Assembly (NCBI GenBank): GCA_944358685.1
Contig: CALVRQ010000004.1
Location: forward strand, 1-13,387
From: an uncultured Bacilli bacterium
Lineage (GTDB): Bacteria; Bacillota_I; Bacilli_A; RF39; UBA660
DNA: 13,387 nt
Direction of reading: 5' to 3'
The position numbers and the translations under genes were made by a program. This document shows positions 6,594 through 13,387 of the stretch, piece after piece. Position 1 is the stretch's first letter. Each line of letters opens with the position of its first letter. Under the pieces are notes generated by a model that was not told the DNA's origin, made no database searches, and saw only the letters and a program-made list of their open reading frames with translations.

Positions 6594-8693
6594 ATGATGA
6601 GTGTTAGAGAGTATGCAGAAGATATTAACCGTGATGTAACAGAAGTGCTTGAAAAATGCGCATTGCTTGATATTGATGTTAAGACAGAGGATGATATGCT
6701 TGACGATGAAGCGATTACGATGCTTGATAATAGTTTTGATGAAATAAGCGAAGAGATGGAAGATGAAGAAATAGCTGAAGAAGTTGCTTTGGAAGAAAGC
6801 AGTATGAAAGATGTAAAAAGTGGTCAAGGAAAGAAAAGAAATTTAAAAAACGTTAAGAAAAATGATAGTAAAAAAAGTTTAGCTCAAAAGAAAAAAGCAA
6901 TGTATAAGAGTAAGGAAAAGTTACAAAGTAATGCACCAATTCGCAATGAGAATGTGGTTTTATATAAAGAGAATATGACTATTTCAGAACTTGCGTTAGC
7001 TATGGGAGTGGCAGCAAGTGAGATTATTAAGAAATTATTTTCTTTGGGAATTATGGTTAATATTAATAGTTCTATTTCATTTGATAATGCAGAAATTATT
7101 GTGCTTGATTATGGCAAGGAATTAAAGAAAGAAGAAACAGCGAATGTAGCTAATTTTGAGGAGTTTGAAGTTACTGATAAAGAAGAAGATTTGGTTCCAA
7201 GACCACCAGTAGTTACGATTATGGGTCATGTTGACCATGGTAAAACAACTTTACTTGATGCTATTCGTAAAACTAATGTGGCTGAGGGAGAAGCTGGAGG
7301 TATTACACAAGCTATTTCAGCTTATCAAGTAAAGCATAATGATAAACTTATTACTTTTATTGATACACCAGGGCATGCGGCTTTTACAGAGATGCGTGCT
7401 AGAGGAGCGAGTATTACGGATATCGTTATTATAATTGTAGCAGCTGATGATGGGGTTATGCCACAAACTAGAGAGGCTATAGATCATGCGAAAGCAGCTA
7501 GAGTACCTATTATTGTTGCTATTAATAAAATGGATAAGCCTGGAGCTAATCCTGATAGGGTTATGACGGAAATGGCTGAGGCAGGACTTATGCCGGAAGA
7601 GTGGGGCGGAGATATTATCTTTACTAAGATATCAGCTGTTACTGGTGAAGGTATAAGTGATTTACTTGAAAATATTTTATTAATTGCTGAGGTTAATAAT
7701 TATAGAGCTAATCCAAATCGTTATGCGATGGGTACAGTAGTTGAATCTAGACTTAATAAGCATGTTGGGCCTGTTGTTACTGTTTTAGTGCAAAATGGAA
7801 CTTTACGTTTAGGAGATCCAATTGTTGTTGGTACGACTTTTGGTAAGATTAGAACGCTTAGAAATGATAAGGGTGAAGAGATTACTAAAGCTTTGCCTTC
7901 TCAACCGGTTGAAATTACTGGTTTAAATGAAGTCCCTTCAGCTGGTGATAGATTTATGACTTTTGAGTCAGAGAAAGAAGCTAAAAATATTGCATCTGAA
8001 CGTGTAGAGAGAGCTAAAGCTTTAGAAAATAAAGCTAAATCGGCAGTTTCTTTAGATGATTTATTTGCTAAAATTGGCGAGGGTTTAAAAGAGATCAATG
8101 TTATTATTAAAGCCGATGTGAATGGTAGTAGTGAGGCTGTTAAAAATAGTTTACAGAAGATTGAAGTTGAAGGGGTTAAAATTAATGTTATTAGAAGTAG
8201 TGTTGGTGGTATTACAGAGAGTGATATTGTTTTAGCTAAGGCTTCAAATGCCATTATTATAGGATTTAATGTTAGGCCATCTAAAATTATTTCTGACAAA
8301 GCTAAAGAAGAAGGCGTTGAAATTAGATTTTATAATATAATTTATAAGGCTGTAGAGGAAATGGAAGCAGCAATGAAGGGGATGCTTGACCCTGAGTTTG
8401 AAGAGAAGATACTTGGAACAGCTGATATTAGACAAATTTTTAAATTTTCTAAGGTTGGAAATATTGCAGGATGTTCTGTTAGTGATGGAGTGATTAAAAG
8501 AGATGCACAAGCTAGAGTTATTCGTGATGGTGTAGTAATATATGATGGAAAAATTGGTTCATTACAACATGAGAAAGATAGTGTAAAAGAAGTTAAAAAA
8601 GGTTATGAATGTGGAATTACTATTGATGGCTTTAATGATATTAAAGTAGGAGATACTATTGAAGCTTATGAAATGGTAGAGGTTAAAAGATAA
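6594..8693 (+). CDS. infB: Translation initiation factor IF-2
   Basis: IF-2 is the GTPase that brings initiator fMet-tRNA to the 30S subunit and promotes subunit joining. The product is 699 residues, typical for a Firmicute. An N-terminal helical IF2_N unit ([18 protein letters not shown]) is followed by a highly acidic stretch (about 48-70) and a Lys-rich one (about 80-112). A second IF2_N-like unit ([21 protein letters not shown], about 128-150) precedes the G domain. Nucleotide-binding motifs: G1 GHVDHGKT at 211-218, switch I GGITQ, G3 DTPGH at 257-261, G4 NKMD at 311-314, and the SAVTGEG G5 region. The remaining beta-barrel domains and the C-terminal fMet-tRNA-binding domain run to the end ([15 protein letters not shown]). 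It is the last gene of the rimP operon; a terminator lies 93 nt downstream. Confidence 0.98.
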   Translation: MMSVREYAEDINRDVTEVLEKCALLDIDVKTEDDMLDDEAITMLDNSFDEISEEMEDEEIAEEVALEESSMKDVKSGQGKKRNLKNVKKNDSKKSLAQKKKAMYKSKEKLQSNAPIRNENVVLYKENMTISELALAMGVAASEIIKKLFSLGIMVNINSSISFDNAEIIVLDYGKELKKEETANVANFEEFEVTDKEEDLVPRPPVVTIMGHVDHGKTTLLDAIRKTNVAEGEAGGITQAISAYQVKHNDKLITFIDTPGHAAFTEMRARGASITDIVIIIVAADDGVMPQTREAIDHAKAARVPIIVAINKMDKPGANPDRVMTEMAEAGLMPEEWGGDIIFTKISAVTGEGISDLLENILLIAEVNNYRANPNRYAMGTVVESRLNKHVGPVVTVLVQNGTLRLGDPIVVGTTFGKIRTLRNDKGEEITKALPSQPVEITGLNEVPSAGDRFMTFESEKEAKNIASERVERAKALENKAKSAVSLDDLFAKIGEGLKEINVIIKADVNGSSEAVKNSLQKIEVEGVKINVIRSSVGGITESDIVLAKASNAIIIGFNVRPSKIISDKAKEEGVEIRFYNIIYKAVEEMEAAMKGMLDPEFEEKILGTADIRQIFKFSKVGNIAGCSVSDGVIKRDAQARVIRDGVVIYDGKIGSLQHEKDSVKEVKKGYECGITIDGFNDIKVGDTIEAYEMVEVKR

Positions 8694-8785
8694 GTTGTTT
8701 GAAAAGTTAAAATATTATATTTTTGATATGTTTTATAGTGTTATTATGTTGGACATGATTTAGTCAAATAATTGAGAAAAAGAAG

Positions 8786-8814
8786 AGCTAGTGAAATTAT
8801 TTACTGGCTTTTTG
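8786..8814 (+). terminator. Intrinsic terminator after the infB operon
   Basis: A 10-bp stem with two G-T wobbles, AGCTAGTGAA (8786-8795) / TTTACTGGCT (8800-8809 with its preceding T), loop ATTA, then Ts to 8813. It lies between infB and the rbfA promoter. The 92 nt before it (8694-8785) show no gene or clear motif. Confidence 0.7.
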
Positions 8815-8828
8815 TATCTTATAAAATA

Positions 8829-8837
8829 TGTTATAAT
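8829..8837 (+). promoter_or_regulatory. Extended -10 promoter of rbfA
   Basis: TGTTATAAT, a perfect TGnTATAAT, about 30 nt before the rbfA ATG and just after a terminator. No good -35 box is visible. Its position makes rbfA a separate transcript from infB, unlike the usual linked arrangement. Confidence 0.65.
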
Positions 8838-8867
8838 GATAGAGAAGTATTAAGGAAAGGTGATACT

Positions 8868-9215
8868 ATGAGTAATATTAAAACAGAGAGGATTTCAGAT
8901 GCGTTAATTGAGCAAATTAGTTATATTATTGCAACTGAGGTTAAGAATAAGGATATTAATTTTGTAACAATTACGGATGTAAAAGTTAGTAGTGATTTGA
9001 GTTATGCGAAGGTTTATTTTACTGTTTTGGATGAAAGTAAGATAGATTTGACGACTAAAGCTTTAAAGGAAGCAAGTGGTTTTATTCGTCATGAACTTCG
9101 TGATAGGGTTGATATTAGACAGATACCCGAACTTGAGTTTGTTTATGATGAATCAATTAAAAATGCACAAAAAATAGAGGATATTATTGATAAAATACAT
9201 GAAGAAGGCAAATAG
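8868..9215 (+). CDS. rbfA: Ribosome-binding factor A
   Basis: RbfA is a small KH-fold protein that binds the nascent 30S subunit near 16S helix 1 and is needed for late maturation, especially in the cold. The product is 115 residues, normal for the family. Recognisable blocks are RISDALIEQISYIIATEV at the N-terminus, the VTITDVKVSSDLSYAKVYFTVL strand pair, GFIRHELRDRVDIRQIPELEFVYD, and a final short helix. The start is ATG 8868, preceded by AAAGGTGA at 8856-8863. The frame stays open 32 codons further upstream, but that stretch contains the terminator and promoter and is not coding. The gene is transcribed from its own promoter, and the infC promoter follows 21 nt after its TAG. Confidence 0.95.
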   Translation: MSNIKTERISDALIEQISYIIATEVKNKDINFVTITDVKVSSDLSYAKVYFTVLDESKIDLTTKALKEASGFIRHELRDRVDIRQIPELEFVYDESIKNAQKIEDIIDKIHEEGK

Positions 9216-9236
9216 GTAAAATGTCATAAAAAAAAC

Positions 9237-9265
9237 TTGACAAACATATGATTTATATGTATAAT
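9237..9265 (+). promoter_or_regulatory. Consensus sigmaA promoter of infC-rpmI-rplT
   Basis: Perfect -35 TTGACA (9237-9242) and perfect -10 TATAAT (9260-9265) with a 17-bp spacer. The transcript would start near 9272. It is the only promoter in the window with a consensus -35, as expected for a strongly expressed ribosomal protein operon held in check by a downstream attenuator. Confidence 0.93.
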
Positions 9266-9274
9266 CATTGTTGT

Positions 9275-9404
9275 AATTTGAAAAAGGAAAGAAGAAGTAT
9301 CCACTTCTCACCCGATTGCAAGATAGCGATGGGTTTAATGCCAAAAAGTTTATTACTTGTTTTATAATGTGCATTAGTGGATACTTTGTATTCACTTTTT
9401 TATT
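9275..9404 (+). promoter_or_regulatory. Attenuator leader of infC-rpmI-rplT (L20-leader type)
   Basis: A long untranslated leader with nested pairing. An 11-bp long-range helix joins AAGTATCCACT (9295-9305) to AGTGGATACTT (9376-9386). Inside it are one hairpin at 9310-9334 (ACCC...GGGT, capped by TGC/GCG around loop AAGATA) and a second arm started by AATGC (9337-9341) / GCATT (9371-9375), with inner pairing AAAAAGT / ACTT-TTT. The 3' strand of the long helix is also the 5' strand of the terminator at 9376-9396, so the two cannot coexist. In Bacillus the same operon is repressed by L20 through premature termination in its leader; placement directly before infC and the architecture make this the likely equivalent. 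The sequence does not show which state L20 stabilises. Confidence 0.8.
9376..9402 (+). terminator. Attenuator terminator in the infC leader
   Basis: AGTGGATAC (9376-9384) pairs with GTATTCACT (9388-9396) as 9 bp with one G-T wobble around a TTT loop, followed by Ts to 9401. The 5' arm is the same sequence that pairs with 9295-9305 in the alternative fold. Confidence 0.8.
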
Positions 9405-9417
9405 GGAGGTGTCTGGT

Positions 9418-9945
9418 ATCGCAAGAGATAAAGATTTATATATCAATGATCAAATACGAGCAAAAGAGGTTATGGTAATTGGACCTAATGGTGAGCAACT
9501 TGGTGTAAAACCAATTAAAGATGCATTTACTTTGGCTGATTATGCAGGTTTTGACTTAGTACTTATGAATCCTGGTGGAAAACCGCCGGTTTGTAAGATA
9601 ATGGATTATAACCGTTTTAAATATGAAAGTAAGAAAAAGCAAAAAGAAAATATGAAAAAGCAACGTGAAGCTAACTTGGATATGAAAGAGTATAAATTAT
9701 CAGTTACGATTGATGTTCATGATTTTAATACTAAGCTTAATAATGCTAGTAAGTATTTGAAAAAAGGTCATAAGGTTAAAGTTAGTATTAGGTTTAAGGG
9801 CCGTGAGATTACACATAGCTATTTAGGTAAAGATGTTTTAATGCGATTTGCAGATGGAGCAAAAGATATTGCAGTTATCGAGCAAATGCCTAAAATAGAT
9901 GGTCGTATTATGGCAATGATACTTGCACCAAACAAAGAAAAATAG
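9418..9945 (+). CDS. infC: Translation initiation factor IF-3, AUC start codon
   Basis: IF-3 binds the 30S subunit, prevents premature joining with 50S and checks start codon and initiator tRNA. No ATG, GTG or TTG lies at a workable distance from the GGAGGTG site at 9405-9411. The in-frame ATC at 9418-9420 is 8 nt after GGAGG and gives 175 residues, the normal length, beginning (M)ARDKDLYINDQIRAKEVMVI. infC uses AUU, AUC or AUA starts in many bacteria, where IF-3 itself discriminates against them and so limits its own synthesis; the same is inferred here. Both domains are intact: the N-terminal one with INDQIRAKEV, and the C-terminal one with KEYKLSVTIDVHDFNTKLNNA and VKVSIRFKGREITH. In-frame upstream codons belong to the structured leader. 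Confidence 0.95.
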   Translation: MARDKDLYINDQIRAKEVMVIGPNGEQLGVKPIKDAFTLADYAGFDLVLMNPGGKPPVCKIMDYNRFKYESKKKQKENMKKQREANLDMKEYKLSVTIDVHDFNTKLNNASKYLKKGHKVKVSIRFKGREITHSYLGKDVLMRFADGAKDIAVIEQMPKIDGRIMAMILAPNKEK

Positions 9946-9956
9946 GAGGAATGTTT

Positions 9957-10157
9957 GTGGCTAAGATTAAAGCGAAATCACATAAAGGGTTATCTAAGGT
10001 TATCAAGGTTAGAAAAAGTGGTTCAATTAAATTTCAACCAGCTATGAAAAACCATAAGTTAACTCATAAGAGTAATCAATCAAGAAGAAGAAGACATCAT
10101 GAATCTGAAATGCATTCATCAGATGTTAAGAGATTAAAAGATTTAATTAATAAATAG
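9957..10157 (+). CDS. rpmI: 50S ribosomal protein L35 (bL35)
   Basis: bL35 is a small basic protein of the large subunit. The product is 66 residues, within the usual 60-67. It matches the family pattern: [14 protein letters not shown] at the start, [10 protein letters not shown] in the middle, then HKLTHKS, a run of Arg residues, and D-KRLKDLI near the end. The start is GTG at 9957, 7 nt after AGGAGG (9944-9949); the ATG at 9951 lies one base after that site and is too close. The AGGAGG overlaps the infC TAG stop, so the two genes are packed with translational coupling likely. Middle gene of the infC-rpmI-rplT operon. Confidence 0.95.
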   Translation: MAKIKAKSHKGLSKVIKVRKSGSIKFQPAMKNHKLTHKSNQSRRRRHHESEMHSSDVKRLKDLINK

Positions 10158-10168
10158 GAGGGATTTTA

Positions 10169-10702
10169 ATGAGAGTTAAAGGTGGAACTATTCATCGTGC
10201 ACGCCGAAAGAAAGCTTTAAAACAAGCAAAAGGTTATTTCGGTAGTAAACATAGACTTTATAAAACTGCAAAAGAACAAGTAATGCATTCAGGAGCTTAT
10301 GCTTATAGAGATAGAAGAAATAGAAAAAGAGATTTTAGAAAATTATGGATTACAAGAATTAATGCAGCTTGTAGAATGAATGAAATTAGTTATTCTCAGT
10401 TTATTGGCGGATTGAATAAAGCTAATGTAGAAATAAATAGAAAGATGCTTTCTGAGATTGCTAGTACTGATTTAAATGCATTCGCAGAACTTGTTAAAGT
10501 AGCTAAGGCAGCTAATGAAGGTAAAGAATATAAAACTAAGGTTACAGCAGAAACTAAAAAAGTAGAAACTAAAGAAGAAAAGAGTGAGGCTACTGATTTA
10601 AGTAAAATGACAGTAGCTGAACTTAAGAAATTAGCTAAGGATAAAAATATTGAGGGTTACTCAAGTATGAAAAAAGCTGAATTATTAGAAGCTTTAAAAT
10701 AA
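10169..10702 (+). CDS. rplT: 50S ribosomal protein L20 (bL20) with C-terminal Rho_N/SAP-like extension
   Basis: bL20 binds 23S rRNA early in assembly and in Bacillus and E. coli also represses its own operon. Residues 1 to about 118 are a complete L20: the basic tail with [19 protein letters not shown], then [35 protein letters not shown] and [13 protein letters not shown]. Family members normally stop near 115-120; this one has 177 residues. The excess is a Lys/Glu/Thr-rich linker (about 119-142) and a 35-residue unit beginning [16 protein letters not shown] and ending [15 protein letters not shown]. That unit has the helix-extended-loop-helix pattern of the Rho N-terminal (Rho_N, PF07498)/SAP-like modules, which contact nucleic acid. 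The start has AGGAGGG six nt upstream. A terminator directly overlaps the gene end, so the extension is not readthrough. Confidence 0.96.
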   Translation: MRVKGGTIHRARRKKALKQAKGYFGSKHRLYKTAKEQVMHSGAYAYRDRRNRKRDFRKLWITRINAACRMNEISYSQFIGGLNKANVEINRKMLSEIASTDLNAFAELVKVAKAANEGKEYKTKVTAETKKVETKEEKSEATDLSKMTVAELKKLAKDKNIEGYSSMKKAELLEALK

Positions 10703-10721
10703 GGGATTATTCCCTTTTTTT
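10701..10721 (+). terminator. Intrinsic terminator after rplT
   Basis: Stem AAGGGA (10701-10706) / TCCCTT (10711-10716), loop TTAT, followed by a T run to 10721. It begins within the rplT stop codon and separates the ribosomal operon from the HAD gene, which begins 20 nt later. Confidence 0.85.
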
Positions 10722-10740
10722 CTTAGAAAGGTGAGTTGTT

Positions 10741-11232
10741 TTGAAAAATTTATATATTGATTTTGATGGAGTGATTTATAATTCTATCGAAGTTTCTTAT
10801 AAAATAGCCGAGAATGAAAATGTTTCAAAGGATTACGAAAGTTATTATCAGTTTTTTAAAAATTTAGATTGGTGTGAAGTACTAGAAAAAAGTACGGAAA
10901 TTAATGATGCTTTTAATTGTATAAAAAAGATTATAGATAGTGGTAAATTTAATGTATTTATTTTAACACATGTTATTTCTTTGAAAGAGGCCGAAGTTAA
11001 AATTGATTTAATTAGAGAAAATTTAGATGATGTAACAATTATTCCAGTTCCTAAAAGGGTATCTAAGAATAAAATGGTTAAGGTGAAAGATGCTATTTTA
11101 GTTGATGATTATCCTGAAAATTTACGTGAGTGGTCTAAAGATGGTGGAATTTCTATTAGATTTGATTTGGACATGGATGGAAAAGGTTTTCCAGTAATTT
11201 GTAAGCTCGATGAACTTATAGAAATGTTTTAA
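10741..11232 (+). CDS. HAD-superfamily phosphatase, 5'-nucleotidase-like, TTG start
   Basis: A 163-residue haloacid dehalogenase superfamily protein without an obvious large cap domain. Motif I is DFDGV at residues 7-11 (Asp7 nucleophile, Asp9 acid/base), motif II is ILTH with Thr76, motif III is a lysine in PKRVSKNK (105-111), and motif IV is LVDDYPEN with Asp122/Asp123 for Mg2+. Size and the LVDDYPENL-WSKDGG pattern resemble small 5'(3')-deoxyribonucleotidase-like or YorS-like proteins, but the substrate is not determined. The start is TTG at 10741, 9 nt after AAAGG (10727-10731); motif I so near the N-terminus leaves no room for a later start. With a terminator only 20 nt upstream and no visible promoter, it may depend on readthrough from rplT or on a promoter inside rplT. 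Confidence 0.8.
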   Translation: MKNLYIDFDGVIYNSIEVSYKIAENENVSKDYESYYQFFKNLDWCEVLEKSTEINDAFNCIKKIIDSGKFNVFILTHVISLKEAEVKIDLIRENLDDVTIIPVPKRVSKNKMVKVKDAILVDDYPENLREWSKDGGISIRFDLDMDGKGFPVICKLDELIEMF

Positions 11233-11237
11233 AACTA

Positions 11238-11267
11238 TGTACAAACGATATGAAAAAATGGTATAAT
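11238..11267 (+). promoter_or_regulatory. Promoter of mraY-tig
   Basis: Extended -10 TGGTATAAT (11259-11267), with a partial -35 TGTACA (11238-11243, 4 of 6 matches to TTGACA) at 18 bp. Transcription would begin near 11274, giving a leader of about 16 nt that holds little more than the ribosome binding site GGAG. Confidence 0.7.
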
Positions 11268-11289
11268 TGTACTACTTGGAGATGAGGAT

Positions 11290-12282
11290 ATGTTAGTATT
11301 AGCCAAAGCTGTACTGTCAATTATGTTGGGATTCTCTGTTTCAGTCGTTTTTGGCTACTTTGCTATTAAATGGCTTAAGAAGAAACATATTAGACAGCAA
11401 GTTAGTAACACTTTAGGAGAAAGACATAAGAAGAAAAATGGAACGCCGACAACTGGGGGTATAATATTTATCATTCCAACGTTTTTGATAATGGTAGCCC
11501 TGGTACTATCTGGTAAAGTTGAGTTTTCAACTAACTTATTTATTGTATTATTTGTCTTTGTGGCATATGCAATATTTGGTTATATTGATGATTATTTGAT
11601 TATTAAAAGGCATAGCAATGAAGGACTTAGTATATTTTGGAAACTGGTTTTACAAATAATTGTCGCTTTAGTATTTTTCTATATGTTTTTAAGTAGTGGT
11701 AATGAACCAATTGTGGATATTCATACTTTAGGAATAAAGCTTGATTTAGGTTGGCTTTATGGTATGTTTTTACTGTTTGTCTTAGTTGGTAGTAGTAATG
11801 CAGTGAATATTACTGATGGACTTGATGGACTTGCTGGTGGACTTTCAGCTATTGCGTTTTTTGCTTTTGGACTTATTTCTTGGGGAGCTGATTGGGCTTC
11901 GGGTAATGAAGCGATTGCAATTTTCTGTTTTGTGTTAGTAGGTTCTTTAGTTGGATTTTTGGTATATAATTGTTATCCAGCTAAGATATTTATGGGTGAT
12001 ACTGGTTCTTTATCTTTAGGTGCGGCTTTAGCTAGTGTGGCAATTATTACAAATCACGAAGTAACACTTATTATAGTGGCTGGTGTATTTGTTATTGAGA
12101 CACTTAGTGTTATTATTCAATGGATTGCAATAAGTAAATTTCATACTAAAGTATTTTTAATGGCACCACTTCATCATCATTTTGAGAAGTTAGGTTGGTC
12201 TGAGACTGATGTTGTTAGAATGTTTTGGTCAGTTGGACTTTTGCTTAGTATGGTAGCTATTGGCTTTGGTGTGTGGATATAA
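11290..12282 (+). CDS. mraY: Phospho-N-acetylmuramoyl-pentapeptide-transferase
   Basis: MraY moves phospho-MurNAc-pentapeptide from UDP to undecaprenyl phosphate, making lipid I, the first membrane step of peptidoglycan synthesis. The product is 330 residues with about ten hydrophobic segments, as in the family. Key motifs: PTTGG at 53-57; the DD pair Asp100-Asp101 in YIDDYLIIKR; NITDGLDGL at 173-181 (Asp176, Asp179); MGDTGSLSLGAAL with Asp237; and APLHHHFEKLGW with the His295-297 cluster. The start is ATG 11290, 8 nt after GGAG. The gene stands outside a division/cell-wall cluster: its neighbours are a HAD gene and tig, with a 14-nt gap to the latter. The presence of mraY implies that the organism makes peptidoglycan and is not a wall-less mollicute. 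Confidence 0.97.
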   Translation: MLVLAKAVLSIMLGFSVSVVFGYFAIKWLKKKHIRQQVSNTLGERHKKKNGTPTTGGIIFIIPTFLIMVALVLSGKVEFSTNLFIVLFVFVAYAIFGYIDDYLIIKRHSNEGLSIFWKLVLQIIVALVFFYMFLSSGNEPIVDIHTLGIKLDLGWLYGMFLLFVLVGSSNAVNITDGLDGLAGGLSAIAFFAFGLISWGADWASGNEAIAIFCFVLVGSLVGFLVYNCYPAKIFMGDTGSLSLGAALASVAIITNHEVTLIIVAGVFVIETLSVIIQWIAISKFHTKVFLMAPLHHHFEKLGWSETDVVRMFWSVGLLLSMVAIGFGVWI

Positions 12283-12296
12283 GGAGGAGATAGATT

Positions 12297-13387
12297 ATGG
12301 CAAAAAGTGAAAAAGAAATTGAGATTATTATTGAAGGAAAAGAGTGGGAAGAGGCATTAGATAAAGCTTTTAAAAAAGCTAATAAAAATGCAAAAATTGA
12401 TGGTTTTAGACCAGGTAAAGCTCCAAAAGATGTATTTTTAAAAAAATATGGTAAGGAGTCTTTATATATGGATGCAGCAGATACAGCGGCAGATCTTGCT
12501 TATCAAAAGTTGCTTACTGAATATGCTTCAGATGTTAAAGAATTAGTGGCTCGTCCTGATATTGCTTTGACTGATATTAATGATGAGAAAGTAACTTTTA
12601 AATTTACTTTGACTATGAGACCAGAGGTTAAACTTGGTAAATATAAAGATTTAGGTGTTAAGAAGGATGAAGTAAAAGCTGAAGAAGCTGAAATTGAGGA
12701 TGCTATTAAACATATGCGCGAGAGGTATGCTGAAGATGTATTAAAAGAAGGCGCTATTGCTGATGGTGATATAGCGGTTATTGATTTTGAAGGTTTTGTA
12801 GATGGCGAAGCTTTTGAAGGTGGTAAGTCAGAAAATTATTCTTTAAAAATTGGTAGTGGAACTTTTATTCCTGGATTTGAAGAAGAGTTGATTGGACTTA
12901 AATCTGGTGATAAGAAAGATGTTAAGGTTACTTTCCCAGAAGATTATCATGCAGAAGATTTGAAAGGTAAAGAGGCTACTTTTAAAGTAACTGTTCATGA
13001 AGTTAAAGAGGTTAAAATTCCTGAACTTGATAAAGATTTCTTTGCGGATTTAGGAATGGAAGGAATTAATACTAAAGAGGAATTAGAAGCTCAAATTTCT
13101 GAAAATATTTTAGCTCAAAAGGAAATGGAAGCTGAAAATAAATATATGGATGATTTACTTGAAGCTGCAGCTAAAGATGTTAAAGTTGAGATTCCTGAGG
13201 CTATGATTAATGAAGAATTAGATAGAATGGTTGCACAATATGCTGATTATTTAAAGATGCAAGGTATTAGTATTGAACAATTCTATCAATTTACAAATTC
13301 TGATGAACAAGCTTTGAAAGATCAAATGAGACCAGAAGCTATTAAGAGAATTACTTATAGATTAATGCTTGAAGAAATTGCTAAAGC
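12297..13387 (+). CDS. tig: Trigger factor, 5' part (3' end outside window)
   Basis: Trigger factor is the ribosome-bound chaperone and prolyl isomerase that meets nascent chains at the exit tunnel. 363 codons are present with the frame open at the right edge; the family is about 425-450 residues. The ribosome-binding signature GFRPGKAP is at residues 36-43. The FKBP-type isomerase domain spans about 150-237 (DGDIAVIDFEGFVDG, IGSGTFIPGFEEELIG, TFPEDYHAEDLKGKEATF). The C-terminal chaperone arms follow. The start is ATG 12297 after AAGGAGG (12281-12287); an in-frame TAG two codons upstream rules out an earlier start, so the N-terminus is about seven residues shorter than in Bacillus. It lies 14 nt after mraY and shares its promoter. 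Confidence 0.97.
   Translation, partial: MAKSEKEIEIIIEGKEWEEALDKAFKKANKNAKIDGFRPGKAPKDVFLKKYGKESLYMDAADTAADLAYQKLLTEYASDVKELVARPDIALTDINDEKVTFKFTLTMRPEVKLGKYKDLGVKKDEVKAEEAEIEDAIKHMRERYAEDVLKEGAIADGDIAVIDFEGFVDGEAFEGGKSENYSLKIGSGTFIPGFEEELIGLKSGDKKDVKVTFPEDYHAEDLKGKEATFKVTVHEVKEVKIPELDKDFFADLGMEGINTKEELEAQISENILAQKEMEAENKYMDDLLEAAAKDVKVEIPEAMINEELDRMVAQYADYLKMQGISIEQFYQFTNSDEQALKDQMRPEAIKRITYRLMLEEIAK

Noticed and set aside
7901..8510. Two minus-strand open frames (132 and 88 codons) inside infB
   Set aside because: They are antisense to conserved IF-2 domains; low-complexity composition reflects the complementary strand, and neither has a promoter or ribosome binding site.
8694..8785. Possible second promoter or small gene between infB and the terminator
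   Set aside because: The stretch is AT-rich without a TGnTATAAT or TTGACA pair at proper spacing, and no open frame has a ribosome binding site.
8772..8867. 32 extra in-frame codons upstream of rbfA
   Set aside because: This stretch contains the intrinsic terminator and the TGTTATAAT promoter, and ATG 8868 has a good AAAGGTGA site.
9316..9417. 34-codon in-frame N-terminal extension of infC
   Set aside because: It lies in the structured attenuator leader. A strong GGAGGTG site points to ATC 9418, which yields the normal IF-3 length.
1..13387. TGA reassigned to tryptophan (mollicute code)
   Set aside because: All tryptophans seen in conserved positions are TGG, and every gene is full length in the standard code.
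1..13387. Mobile element, CRISPR array or tRNA/rRNA
   Set aside because: No transposase or integrase motif, no regularly spaced direct repeats and no tRNA-like cloverleaf were recognised. The only duplication is the diverged HExxH gene pair.

Overview
The window reads as a chromosomal segment of a very AT-rich Firmicute. Gene content and order (rimP-nusA-ylxR-infB, infC-rpmI-rplT, mraY-tig), strong AGGAGG ribosome binding sites and sigmaA-type promoters suggest an uncultured Bacilli or Mollicutes-related gut lineage (RF39/Erysipelotrichia-like). That placement is inference. Trp is encoded by TGG and every gene reads through in the standard code. None of the 15 visible stop codons is TGA. I see no mobile element, CRISPR array, tRNA or rRNA.

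Layout. (1) 1-1134, plus: the 3' part of argH, ending in a hairpin shared with the convergent minus operon. (2) 3994-1141, minus: a tightly packed three-gene operon of a membrane-anchored metallophosphoesterase and two tandem paralogous HExxH proteins of unknown function. Behind it, 4750-4046 minus is a CPBP-family membrane protease with its own promoter and terminator. (3) 4846-8693, plus: a transcription/translation operon with leader hairpin, rimP (single-domain form), nusA, ylxR and infB. The usual ylxQ between ylxR and infB is absent. (4) 8829-9215: rbfA behind a terminator and its own promoter. (5) 9237-10721: a consensus promoter, a structured attenuator leader of the L20-leader type, infC with an AUC start codon, rpmI with a GTG start, and rplT whose L20 carries an extra C-terminal Rho_N/SAP-like module, then a terminator. 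(6) 10741-11232: a small HAD-type phosphatase with a TTG start. (7) 11259 to the end: a promoter, mraY, and the 5' part of tig (trigger factor).

How the genes fit together. The plus half is core machinery: ribosome maturation (RimP, RbfA), initiation (IF2, IF3), ribosomal proteins L35 and L20, transcription elongation/termination (NusA), nascent-chain folding (trigger factor) and the first membrane step of peptidoglycan synthesis (MraY). The minus half is accessory and envelope-directed: four membrane or membrane-anchored predicted hydrolases of unknown substrate.

Most worth a second look: the infC attenuator with visible mutually exclusive helices together with the L20/Rho_N fusion protein that may act on it; the RimP lacking its C-terminal domain; the tandem HExxH/NEGYTE membrane proteins next to a phosphoesterase with an altered GNHD motif; and the repeated use of extended -10 (TGnTATAAT) promoters with poor -35 boxes.
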